Shown in pieces: positions 30,180-39,648 of a stretch of 64,000 bases of DNA (its first letter is position 1; every line of letters begins with the position of its first letter). Both the position numbers and the translations under genes were made by a program. The DNA is taken from positions 377,972 through 441,971 of the forward strand of contig NZ_JAHKPV010000019.1 in the NCBI RefSeq assembly GCF_018860765.1. Reading direction: 5' to 3'. The DNA comes from Marinobacter salexigens. GTDB taxonomy: Bacteria; Pseudomonadota; Gammaproteobacteria; Pseudomonadales; Oleiphilaceae. The notes under the pieces are model-generated. The model was not told where the DNA came from. It ran no database searches and saw nothing but the letters and a program-made list of their open reading frames with translations.

Positions 30180-31084
30180 CAGCCTTGCCCCTCCTGCGCC
30201 GTTTCGTATGCCGGAATATAAAAAGGCGTGTCAATATTCGCCTCAGATTCAGCCGGGGATTCGCTTGATGGCGGAAACACCACCAGCACCAGACGGCTCT
30301 GGGTTAGCTGCGCTTTAGGGAGAGCGCGTATAGCAACAAAAGGCTCACCCGGTTCCTTGTTGATCAGACTCACCTCGGCAACCGGATACCCTCTAGGAAA
30401 GCGCCCACCAAGGCCAGAGCTTACCAACAGATCTCCTTCCCGGATATCCGCTGTGTCTGGCACATGAACCAAATCAAGAGTATCGGAATCGCCAGTGCCC
30501 AGAAGAATCGCCCGAAGCCCGTTACGCACAACCTCAACCGGAACAGCGTGACTGCTGTCTGAAACGAGGAGTACGCGGGAGGTAATCTGGCTGGTCTGTA
30601 CCACTTGCCCCATGAGGCCGTGGGCATCCAGTATGGCTTGCCCCACTTGCAAGCCATCGCTCCGGCCTTTATTGATAACGATTTCATGGGAGTAAGGGTC
30701 AGGCGATACGCCCACTACCTCGCTGACGATAACCCGGTCATCAAGGAGTTCCGAGGAATTCATCAAGCGGCGGAGTTCGTTATTCTCGGAGGCTAAAGCA
30801 GCGTATTTGAGGGCCCTGCGCTCAAGAATAAGCAGCCGGGCTTTCAGGTCTTCGTTTTCCTGCTTTACGTCTTCGCGAGTGGTAAAAAGCCCGGCAACCC
30901 AATCACTAAATTGATATGGAGCGTTGCCAAGCCAATAGACTGGCGTGAGACCAGTTGCCAAAGTGCTGCGGATGGGAGTTACACGGTCAAATTGATAATC
31001 GGCAACGATTAACGTCGCCGATACAATAATAACGAGCAAAAGCCTGAGGCCCGGTACCGGCCCCTGAACGAAAATGGTTTTAAT
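30179..31084 (-). CDS. mreC: Rod-shape determining protein MreC with probable ATT start
   Basis: MreC is a periplasmic coiled-coil and beta-barrel protein linking MreB filaments to cell-wall synthases. The first standard start in frame is a TTG at 31037-31039, which gives 286 residues but cuts off the conserved N-terminus and has no good ribosome binding site. Reading back 15 codons restores the family-like Lys-Thr-Ile-Phe-Val-Gln-Gly-Pro start, with an ATT codon at 31082-31084 placed 6 bases after a GGGGAGGG box (31091-31098). I therefore give 301 residues with an ATT start. A transmembrane helix follows at about residues 13-30, then a coiled coil. It lies 20 bases after mreB. Confidence 0.85.
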   Translation of the reverse strand: MKTIFVQGPVPGLRLLLVIIVSATLIVADYQFDRVTPIRSTLATGLTPVYWLGNAPYQFSDWVAGLFTTREDVKQENEDLKARLLILERRALKYAALASENNELRRLMNSSELLDDRVIVSEVVGVSPDPYSHEIVINKGRSDGLQVGQAILDAHGLMGQVVQTSQITSRVLLVSDSSHAVPVEVVRNGLRAILLGTGDSDTLDLVHVPDTADIREGDLLVSSGLGGRFPRGYPVAEVSLINKEPGEPFVAIRALPKAQLTQSRLVLVVFPPSSESPAESEANIDTPFYIPAYETAQEGQG

Positions 31085-31104
31085 GGCGATCCCTCCCCAA
31101 AGGA

Positions 31105-32163
<1,059 letters not shown>

Positions 32164-32436
32164 CTAAGAGTTGCGGTTGCAGAAAGATGCGGCAACTTTA
32201 GCAGTGCCCCCCCTCTCAGGCAAGGCACAGCCTGCTGTTAAGGCAAATGATATCCAGCCCAGCATGAACAATTGTTCATGCGCTCACAGCATTAGATTCC
32301 GCAAGCGGTCAATTTGCTGGTTGACGCAGGCATTGAGTTGAACTTTGCTACACACTAAAGTCGGCCTAAAAAGCCATACCTCTGTCTACTAAATCCGCCA
32401 GAATCGGGGCTGCCTTTGACACCACCAAAGATTAGC

Positions 32437-33568
32437 ATGGCAGAACGCTCTTCCACATCTCCCATTCCACTGCACCTATTGCTGGCCTTGGCGCTTTTTC
32501 TCGCGTCAGGGGTCCCTTCACTTGCACTGGCTCAGCAGGGTGAGGGTGAGCAAGCTGGCACCATCGCCATAGAGCCCGGCGCCGAGAGCGACAAACTGAT
32601 TGCGCAACGCATTACCAGTATTTTTGAACAAATTCCTCAATTCGAATCCTTACAGGTTGGTGTCAACAGTGGTGTTGTGGCCTTGTCAGGCCAAATTGCC
32701 AACGAAGCTCAAGCCCAAAGAGCACTGAAGCTGGCTGAGCGGGTTGAGGGCGCTATCGCCGTTGACGACAGAATCGTTCGCACGTTGGATTTACAAGACA
32801 ATCTCAACCCGCTTTGGGATTCACTACAAAATTCCCTACGGGAATGGATGAGAGCCTTGCCTTTATTACTCGTGGCTCTGGCCACTTTCATTATTGTAGC
32901 CTTTGCCGGGCACCGGCTGGCTGGGCACACTCCGCTCTGGTCACGGATAACCAAAAATCCCTTTCTCGCCGAACTCGCCGGCCACGCAGTCAGGCTGGTA
33001 ACTATTCTTTTGGCTTTGCTGCTTGCCCTGAACATTCTTGGAGCCTCAGCGCTGATGAGCACGCTACTCGGAGGAGCAGGCGTATTGGGGTTAGCTATCA
33101 GCTTTGCCGTTAAAGACTCCATGGAAAACTACATTTCCAGCATTATGCTGAGCATTCGCCAGCCTTTCAGAGCCCAAGAGCATCATCGAGTCCGTGGGTG
33201 ACTCCAACATCCTGATTAAATTTATGGCCTGGATTGATCAACGCGAATCGGATTACGGCAAAGCCCGCAGCCTTTCGATTCGCGCCGCAAAAAATGCACT
33301 AGAAACACAAGGCTTTACCTTACCCGAACCCATCTATCGGCTACGCTTTGATCAAACGCCCGACACATTGGCGCCGGATGCTCCAGAACAGCCAGTGCAG
33401 ACCCAAGAGCCAGCGAAAGAAAAGGCTAAAGCCCCGCCACCTTCCGAATTACCAGCTGAAGAATTGCTGGATGTGCGTCCAGATACCCATATTTCCCGAC
33501 AAGTGCGGGAAGAGCGGAGCGACGCCGCAGCCGAAGATTTGTTGGACGATACCCGGCCAATTGAGTAG
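32437..33568 (+). pseudogene. Broken small-conductance mechanosensitive channel (MscS family)
   Basis: From the ATG at 32437 the product starts with a signal peptide, a BON-like domain (about residues 50-115) and two to three hydrophobic segments. It then enters the pore-helix region ending Glu-Asn-Tyr-Ile-Ser-Ser-Ile-Met-Leu-Ser-Ile-Arg-Gln-Pro-Phe, and runs to a stop at 33199-33201. A second frame, open across 33160-33568, supplies the extreme C-terminal MscS part (Gly-Asp-Ser-Asn-Ile-Leu-Ile-Lys-Phe ... Pro-Glu-Pro-Ile-Tyr-Arg-Leu-Arg-Phe) and a Pro/Glu-rich tail. The beta domain that should lie between Gln-Pro-Phe and Gly-Asp-Ser is absent. An internal deletion with loss of frame near 33165-33185 explains this. 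The channel is very probably non-functional. Confidence 0.8.
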
Positions 33569-33650
33569 GTTTTCGCCCCCTCCCGCCCAGCCACGAATCT
33601 GTTACCATAACGACCTTATTAAAAACGCTGTTTTATACTTTGGAGTCAAC

Positions 33651-33938
33651 GTGACCATTTCCCGCGAAGACATTGAAAAAGTCGCCGTGCTGGCCCGTAT
33701 TCGCCTCGATGAAGAGCAGATACCCGCACTGGAGAACGACCTAGGCAACATCCTCAGTCTGGTTGATCAGCTCAGCGCCGCCGATACCGACAACGTAGAG
33801 CCCCTTGCTCATCCGCTTGATGCTGTACAGCGTTTGCGGGCCGATAAAGTGACCGAGACGAATCAAAGGGAAGCCTTTCAGGCTATTGCCCCGGCCACCG
33901 AAAGCGGCCTTTATCTCGTGCCACGCGTTATCGAGTGA
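33651..33938 (+). CDS. gatC: Asp/Glu-tRNA amidotransferase subunit C
   Basis: GatC stabilises the GatCAB complex, which turns Glu-tRNA(Gln) and/or Asp-tRNA(Asn) into the amidated forms. A GTG at 33651 with a GGAG box gives 95 residues, the family size, beginning [12 protein letters not shown]. The frame open from 33348 overlaps the broken mscS tail and was rejected. It lies 82 bases after that pseudogene and 39 bases before gatA. Confidence 0.93.
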   Translation: MTISREDIEKVAVLARIRLDEEQIPALENDLGNILSLVDQLSAADTDNVEPLAHPLDAVQRLRADKVTETNQREAFQAIAPATESGLYLVPRVIE

Positions 33939-33977
33939 TCTGTCGTAGCCATAATCAGCCCACTATCAGGATTGAAC

Positions 33978-35435
33978 ATGCATAACAAATCCGTAGCAGA
34001 GCTTTCCCGCGAGCTGGAAAGCGGCAAGATTTCAAGCGTGGAACTGACCCGTGAGTTCCTCGATCGTATTAAGGCTGAAGACCGCCAATACAACAGCTTT
34101 ATTACCGTTACCGAAGATCAGGCTCTGGCAGATGCCAAAACGGCAGACGAGCAGCGTGCTGCGGGTAAAGCCAGCGTTTGGACAGGCGTACCCTTTGCCC
34201 ATAAAGACATTTTTTGCACTAATGGTATAGCCACCACCTGCGGCTCCAAGATGCTGGCCAACTTTGTGCCGCCCTATGACGCCACCGTAACCGCCAACTT
34301 TCGCGCTGCTGGCGCAGTATGTCTTGGCAAAACCAATATGGACGAATTCGCCATGGGCTCGTCCAACGAGTCCAGCTTTTTCGGCGCAGTGACCAATCCT
34401 TGGGGCTTGGGCAATGGCGAAAAGCGCGTGCCCGGTGGTTCTTCAGGCGGTTCTGCAGCGGCCATAGCTGCCCGTTTGGTGCCTGCAGCCACGGCAACGG
34501 ATACCGGCGGTTCCATCCGCCAGCCAGCCGCCTTGTGTGGAGTCACTGGTCTGAAGCCCACTTATGGCCGAGTATCCCGTTACGGCATGATTGCCTTTGC
34601 CTCCAGTCTGGATCAAGGCGGCACTATGGCGCGCACCGCTGAAGACAATGCGTTGATGCTAAATGTGATGGCCGGATTTGACCCAAAGGATTCCACCTGC
34701 GTTGATCGTGCGGTGCCGGACTATACCGCCACTCTGGATGAGCCTTTAAAAGGGCTTCGCATTGGTCTTCCAAAAGAGTATTTCTCCGACCAGCTCAGCC
34801 CCGCAATGGAGCAGCAGATACGCAATGCAGTGAAGGAATACGAGAAGCTGGGCGCTACGGTAAAAGAAGTATCGCTACCGAACGCGAAGCTGGCCATTGC
34901 CGCTTATTACGTAATTGCACCTGCCGAAGCCTCCGCCAACCTGTCGCGCTTTGATGGCGTGCGTTATGGCTACCGCTGTGACAACCCAAAGGATCTCAAC
35001 GACCTTTATACCCGCACTCGGGCAGAAGGCTTCGGAGGCGAGGTGAAGCGCCGTATTCTGGTTGGCACCTATGCGCTTTCAGCAGGCTATTTTGACGCCT
35101 ACTACCTCAAAGCCCAAAAGGTTCGCCGCCTGATTCAACAGGATTTCGTTAACGCCTTCAAAGAGGTGGATGTGCTGATGAGCCCGGTAACGCCCTCACC
35201 TGCATTTGTGCAAGGTGAGAAAACCAGCGACCCGGTGACCATGTATCTGGAAGATGTTTTCACTATCGCAGTGAATCTTGCGGGCGTGCCTGCTATGTCT
35301 GTGCCAGCAGGCTTTGTAGACGGCCTGCCGGTGGGGCTGCAGATTATCGGGAACTATTTCGAAGAAGCCCGTCTGCTGAACGCCGCGCACCAGTATCAGC
35401 AGGTTACCGACTGGCACCAGAAGCTTCCCCAGTAA
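33978..35435 (+). CDS. gatA: Asp/Glu-tRNA amidotransferase subunit A
   Basis: GatA is the amidase that releases ammonia from glutamine for tRNA-dependent amidation. The ATG at 33978 gives 485 residues, the usual length. The amidase-signature triad is visible: a lysine in Pro-Phe-Ala-His-Lys-Asp, and serines in the glycine/serine stretch Pro-Gly-Gly-Ser-Ser-Gly-Gly-Ser and in Thr-Asp-Thr-Gly-Gly-Ser-Ile-Arg. gatB follows after 21 bases. Confidence 0.96.
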   Translation: MHNKSVAELSRELESGKISSVELTREFLDRIKAEDRQYNSFITVTEDQALADAKTADEQRAAGKASVWTGVPFAHKDIFCTNGIATTCGSKMLANFVPPYDATVTANFRAAGAVCLGKTNMDEFAMGSSNESSFFGAVTNPWGLGNGEKRVPGGSSGGSAAAIAARLVPAATATDTGGSIRQPAALCGVTGLKPTYGRVSRYGMIAFASSLDQGGTMARTAEDNALMLNVMAGFDPKDSTCVDRAVPDYTATLDEPLKGLRIGLPKEYFSDQLSPAMEQQIRNAVKEYEKLGATVKEVSLPNAKLAIAAYYVIAPAEASANLSRFDGVRYGYRCDNPKDLNDLYTRTRAEGFGGEVKRRILVGTYALSAGYFDAYYLKAQKVRRLIQQDFVNAFKEVDVLMSPVTPSPAFVQGEKTSDPVTMYLEDVFTIAVNLAGVPAMSVPAGFVDGLPVGLQIIGNYFEEARLLNAAHQYQQVTDWHQKLPQ

Positions 35436-35456
35436 GCCCGAATCAGGAGAACAGTT

Positions 35457-36908
35457 ATGCAGTGGGATATTGTGATCGGGCTGGAAATTCATGTTCAGCT
35501 TGCCACCAAAACCAAGATTTTTTCCGGCTCCAGTACCGCCTTTGGTGCCGAGCCCAACACTCAAGCGAGTGCCGTTGATCTGGCGATGCCGGGCACCCTG
35601 CCTGTTCCGAATGAGCAGGCTTTCCGCTATGCAGTCATGTTCGGCTTGGCGGTGAACGCCGAGATCGGGCGGCGTTCGGTGTTCGATCGTAAAAACTACT
35701 TTTACCCGGATTTGCCCAAGGGCTATCAAACCACACAATTGGACCACCCGATCGTCGGACCCGGCTTTGTGGATATTGATCTGGACGATGGCAGCAGCAA
35801 GCGCGTGCGCATTCACCATGCCCATTTGGAAGAAGATGCGGGCAAGTCGTTGCACGAAGATTTTGATGGCATGACAGGCATCGATCTGAACCGCGCAGGC
35901 ACGCCGCTGATTGAGATTGTTACCGAGCCGGATATGACCAGTGCGGAAGAAGCCGTTGCCTTTGCCAAGAAGCTGCACAGCTTGGTGTCATCAATCGGCA
36001 TCTGTGACGGTGATATGAGTCAGGGCTCCTTGCGTTTCGATGTGAACATCTCGCTTAAACCGAAAGGCTCGGATGAGCTGGGCACTCGCACAGAAACCAA
36101 GAACCTGAACTCGTTCCGTTTTATGGAGCAGGCTATTGCCCATGAAGTAGAGCGGCAAATGGATATTCTGGAAGATGGCGGTCGTATTATTCAGGAGACC
36201 CGTCTTTATAACGGCGATCGCGACGAATCCCGATCTATGCGCAGCAAAGAGGAAGCCAACGATTACCGTTACTTCCCCTGCCCGGACTTGTTGCCCGTTG
36301 TAATCGACGATGCGTTTATTGAAAGCGCCCGCGATTTGCTGCCGGAACTGCCCGATGAGCGCAAGGCTCGATTCAAGGAGCAGTATGGCCTCAACGATTA
36401 TGATGCTCGCTTGCTCAGCGACGACGCCCGGATTGCAGCCTTTTTTGAAGAGGCTGTAGGTCAGGGTAAAGATGCCAAGTTGGCCGCTAACTGGGTGTTG
36501 GGTGAGTTTTCCGCACGTCTAAATGCCGAGGACAAAACGGTGCTCGAAGCGCCTATTACTGGCTCGCAATTGGGCCAGTTGGTGGCGCGCATTGCCGATA
36601 ACACAGTGTCGTCTTCGGGAGCCAAGAAGGTATTTGAAGCGCTTTGGAATGGGGATGCGGATAATGCCGATGCCATTATTGAAGCTCAAGGCTTGAAGCA
36701 GGTTTCAGATACTGGTGCTCTGGAGCAGATGGTGGATGAGGTTCTGGCTGGGATGCCGGATCAGGTTGCGCAGTATCAGGAAGAAGCTGACCCTAAAAAG
36801 CAGAAGAAGATGTTGGGTGGGTTTATGGGGCCTTTGATGAAGGCTTCTAAAGGTCAGGGGAATCCCAAGCTGTTCAATGAGATCCTTGTTCGGAAGCTTG
36901 GTGGTTGA
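35457..36908 (+). CDS. gatB: Asp/Glu-tRNA amidotransferase subunit B
   Basis: GatB binds the mischarged tRNA, activates the acyl group with ATP and accepts ammonia from GatA. At 483 residues it is full length: an N-terminal catalytic domain starting Gly-Leu-Glu-Ile-His-Val-Gln-Leu and containing Asp-Arg-Lys-Asn-Tyr-Phe-Tyr-Pro-Asp, followed by the helical YqeY-like tail domain. It closes the gatCAB operon, which ends at a hairpin terminator. Confidence 0.96.
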   Translation: MQWDIVIGLEIHVQLATKTKIFSGSSTAFGAEPNTQASAVDLAMPGTLPVPNEQAFRYAVMFGLAVNAEIGRRSVFDRKNYFYPDLPKGYQTTQLDHPIVGPGFVDIDLDDGSSKRVRIHHAHLEEDAGKSLHEDFDGMTGIDLNRAGTPLIEIVTEPDMTSAEEAVAFAKKLHSLVSSIGICDGDMSQGSLRFDVNISLKPKGSDELGTRTETKNLNSFRFMEQAIAHEVERQMDILEDGGRIIQETRLYNGDRDESRSMRSKEEANDYRYFPCPDLLPVVIDDAFIESARDLLPELPDERKARFKEQYGLNDYDARLLSDDARIAAFFEEAVGQGKDAKLAANWVLGEFSARLNAEDKTVLEAPITGSQLGQLVARIADNTVSSSGAKKVFEALWNGDADNADAIIEAQGLKQVSDTGALEQMVDEVLAGMPDQVAQYQEEADPKKQKKMLGGFMGPLMKASKGQGNPKLFNEILVRKLGG

Positions 36909-36912
36909 TTGG

Positions 36913-36943
36913 CTTGGGTCGGGATTTCTGACTCCGACCCAAG
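36913..36943 (+). terminator. Stem-loop terminator after gatB
   Basis: A perfect 10-bp inverted repeat (36913-36922 with 36934-36943) with an 11-base loop begins 5 bases after the gatB stop. The following sequence is only moderately T-rich. It is separate from the larger structured element that follows. Confidence 0.6.
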
Positions 36944-36965
36944 CTTGTTAGTTTTGAGGTGGAGC

Positions 36966-37066
36966 GGGTTGTGGCCCCTTCCCAAAAACCGCTACGAGCA
37001 CATCCTTGTGCGCTTCTCTCCGGCCATCCTTGGCCTACGAGATTTTTGGGAAGGGGCCACAAACCC
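36966..37066 (-). ncRNA. TwoAYGGAY-like structured element, copy B
   Basis: Outer arms 36966-36988 and 37043-37066 are inverted repeats of 23-24 nt with a single extra base. The 54-nt core is the reverse complement of the copy A core. On the minus strand it holds GGCC-AAGGAT-GGCC and GCAC-AAGGAT-GTGC hairpins with GGA triplets 24 nt apart. It lies between the convergent ends of gatB and pycR, on the sense strand of a possible pycR 3' UTR. Confidence 0.65.
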
Positions 37067-37130
37067 ACCCTGCCTAACACCAATATAACTCCTGAAAACC
37101 ATCATATTGGCATCCGGAACCCAGCTAATA

Positions 37131-38081
37131 CTATTTGCCAGCCAACCGCCCGAACAACTGCTCGAACTGAGCAATATTCTCCTGAACGTAGTCGACAAAA
37201 GCCTTCATAGCAGGCGTTGGATAACGCCCCTGCGGATGGACCACACACCAACTCCGCCTTAATGGAAAGCCAGCTATATCAAGACCGACCAAGGAGCCCA
37301 AGGCTAGCTCAGAAAGAATACTCAACTTGGGCAATACTGCTATGCCCAAGCCCGCCAACACCGCATGTTTAACCGCATCGTTAGAGCCCAATTCCATAAT
37401 TGGGTTGATTTTCAAATGGTGTTGCTGGCAGTAGACTTCCAGTGCTAACCGGCTGCCAGACCCTGGCTCTCTAGTCAGGAGTTTGCTATTCAGAAACTCC
37501 TCTGCGGTGACAGTTTTCTGCCCAAGCAAGGGGTGGCCAGCCACGGCTACAGGTACCAGTTCGTTGTCCAGAAATGGAAGGGAAGTAAGTGGCCGTCCCT
37601 GAGGCACCATGCCCATGATCACCAGATCGTCGTTATTGTCGTTTAACCGCTCCAACGCTGTCGCCCGGTTGACAACGGCTACGGATATGTTGACCTGTGG
37701 GTTGCGTTGAAGAAACGGGCCTAGTAGGTACGGCACCACGTATTGAGCTGTGCTCACTGCAACCAACCGCAAATCCCCGGCTACTCTCCCCTCCAGAGCC
37801 GCTAAGCGGTTTTGCATGCTGGCAAGCTCGCCAAACACTGCCCGCACGCATGCGGCCATTTCTTCCCCTGCAGCTGTGCAATAAAGCTTGCGCCCAACAT
37901 ACTCAAACATCGGCATGCCCAGTGCCTGCTCCAGATGACGCACCTGACTACTGACGGCAGGTTGGGTTAAGCCCAACAAATCCCCGGCCTTGCTATAGCT
38001 TTTCAAATCATAGACAGCTTTGAATACCTGCAACTGACGAAATGTCAGTCTATTCGCCAATTTCTGGATACTGAGCGGCAT
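37131..38081 (-). CDS. pycR: LysR-type regulator of pyruvate carboxylase (PycR-like)
   Basis: This 316-residue LysR-type regulator has an N-terminal winged helix-turn-helix (about residues 12-70, with Gly-Leu-Thr-Gln-Pro-Ala-Val-Ser-Ser-Gln-Val) and a C-terminal periplasmic-binding-protein-like effector domain. It is divergent from pycA with 132 bases between the starts, the arrangement of pycR-pycAB in Pseudomonas aeruginosa, so control of pycAB is the likely role. The effector is not known from sequence. Confidence 0.8.
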   Translation of the reverse strand: MPLSIQKLANRLTFRQLQVFKAVYDLKSYSKAGDLLGLTQPAVSSQVRHLEQALGMPMFEYVGRKLYCTAAGEEMAACVRAVFGELASMQNRLAALEGRVAGDLRLVAVSTAQYVVPYLLGPFLQRNPQVNISVAVVNRATALERLNDNNDDLVIMGMVPQGRPLTSLPFLDNELVPVAVAGHPLLGQKTVTAEEFLNSKLLTREPGSGSRLALEVYCQQHHLKINPIMELGSNDAVKHAVLAGLGIAVLPKLSILSELALGSLVGLDIAGFPLRRSWCVVHPQGRYPTPAMKAFVDYVQENIAQFEQLFGRLAGK

Positions 38082-38101
38082 AAACTCTCCTTCATGACTC
38101 C

Positions 38102-38128
38102 ATATATAAGTAATTATTTATATATAAG
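38102..38128. promoter_or_regulatory. AT-rich direct repeat in the pycR-pycA intergenic region
   Basis: The 9-mer ATATATAAG occurs at 38102-38110 and again at 38120-38128, 18 bases apart, just inside the pycR side of the divergent region. The spacing puts both copies on about the same helix face. This makes it a candidate regulator site or promoter for pycR or pycA, but no LysR T-N11-A box was firmly identified. Confidence 0.3.
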
Positions 38129-38213
38129 CGAAATAATATCAACTTTTACTGATCACAACTCCTCGTTATTCTTCTTCCACTGTCATTCGGGACGAAGCAA
38201 TGAGGACTTTCCC

Positions 38214-39629
38214 ATGCTGAAGAAAGTGTTAATCGCTAATCGCGGAGAAATTGCTGTCCGCATCGTGCGGGCCTGCGCAGAAATGGGGGTTCGTTCAGTG
38301 GCTATCTACACCGAACCAGATCGCTATGGCTTGCACGTGAAACGAGCCGACGAGTCCTACTCTCTGGGTGAGGATCCGCTTGCAGGATACCTCGACCCCG
38401 CTCGCATCGTGAGTCTGGCGGTAGAAACCGGCTGCGATGCCATTCACCCCGGCTACGGCTTTTTGTCGGAGAACGCCAATTTTGCCAGCTTGTGCGAACA
38501 GAAAGGTGTGGCGTTTATCGGGCCGAAGTCCAGTGTTATTCACGGCATGGGTGACAAAACTCAGGCCAGAGACAGTATGCGTGCGGCTGGCATTCCTATT
38601 ACTCCGGGATCAGAGGGCAATCTAGATAGCCTTGAAGACGCTATGGAACTAGCAAACGATATCGGCTATCCGGTGATGCTAAAGGCGACTTCCGGCGGGG
38701 GCGGGCGTGGCATTCGCCGTTGCGATACGCCGCAAGAGCTAAAAGTTCAGTACCCTCGGGTGATTTCCGAGGCCACAAAGGCGTTTGGCTCCGCCGAAGT
38801 GTTTATGGAGAAGTGCATTGTGAACCCTCGTCACATTGAGGTGCAGATTCTGGCAGACAGCCAAGGCAATGCTATCCACCTGTTTGAACGCGACTGTTCC
38901 ATCCAGCGCCGTAATCAAAAGCTGATCGAGATTGCTCCCAGCCCGCAACTGACACCAGAACAGCGCCAATATATAGGCGATTTAGCAGTGCGCGCAGCCA
39001 AGGCCGTTGGTTACGAGAACGCTGGTACTGTGGAATTTTTGCTATCGGGCAACGAAGTGCATTTCATGGAGATGAACACCCGGGTTCAAGTGGAGCACAC
39101 CATCACTGAAGCCATCACGGGCGTGGACATTGTGCGCGAGCAACTGCGCATTGCTGCTGGCCTGCCTTTAAGCTACCGGCAGGAGGACATTCAGTTTCGA
39201 GGCTACGCATTGCAGTTTCGCATTAATGCGGAAGACCCAAAAAACGATTTCCTGCCCAGCTTTGGCCGCATCACCCATTACTACGCCCCCGGTGGCCCCG
39301 GCGTTCGGGTCGATACTGCCATTTATACCGGTTACGAAATCCCGCCCTATTACGATTCCATGTGCCTAAAGCTTGTGGTGTGGGCACTGACTTGGGATGA
39401 GGTGATCGCCCGGGGAAAGCGAGCGCTGGATGATATGCGGCTGCACGGGATCAAAACGACTGCCAACTACTACCAGCAAATTCTGGATCACCCGGATTTT
39501 CGCAAAGGGGATTTCAACACCAGCTTTGTGCCCGATCACCCAGAATTGCTGAACTATTCCACCAAGCGCCACCCCAGTGAAATTGCGCTTGCCCTCGCCG
39601 CCACCATTGCTGCGCACGCAGGCTGGTAA
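38214..39629 (+). CDS. pycA: Pyruvate carboxylase subunit A (biotin carboxylase)
   Basis: PycA carboxylates biotin with ATP and bicarbonate. The ATG at 38214 gives 471 residues beginning Met-Leu-Lys-Lys-Val-Leu-Ile-Ala-Asn-Arg-Gly-Glu. Family features include the ATP-grasp glycine loop Ser-Gly-Gly-Gly-Gly-Arg-Gly-Ile and Glu-Met-Asn-Thr-Arg-Val-Gln-Val-Glu-His. The frame is open 40 codons upstream, but that part has no family likeness. With PycB 19 bases downstream it forms the two-subunit pyruvate carboxylase type that makes oxaloacetate for the TCA cycle, rather than the fatty-acid AccC enzyme. Confidence 0.9.
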   Translation: MLKKVLIANRGEIAVRIVRACAEMGVRSVAIYTEPDRYGLHVKRADESYSLGEDPLAGYLDPARIVSLAVETGCDAIHPGYGFLSENANFASLCEQKGVAFIGPKSSVIHGMGDKTQARDSMRAAGIPITPGSEGNLDSLEDAMELANDIGYPVMLKATSGGGGRGIRRCDTPQELKVQYPRVISEATKAFGSAEVFMEKCIVNPRHIEVQILADSQGNAIHLFERDCSIQRRNQKLIEIAPSPQLTPEQRQYIGDLAVRAAKAVGYENAGTVEFLLSGNEVHFMEMNTRVQVEHTITEAITGVDIVREQLRIAAGLPLSYRQEDIQFRGYALQFRINAEDPKNDFLPSFGRITHYYAPGGPGVRVDTAIYTGYEIPPYYDSMCLKLVVWALTWDEVIARGKRALDDMRLHGIKTTANYYQQILDHPDFRKGDFNTSFVPDHPELLNYSTKRHPSEIALALAATIAAHAGW

Positions 39630-39648
39630 TCCGCAGGAGTAAATACTT

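Noticed and set aside
33194..33568. A separate 124-residue gene starting at GTG 33194
   Set aside because: Its N-terminal half matches the C-terminal end of MscS channels and its frame continues upstream of the GTG, so it is the displaced tail of the broken channel gene.
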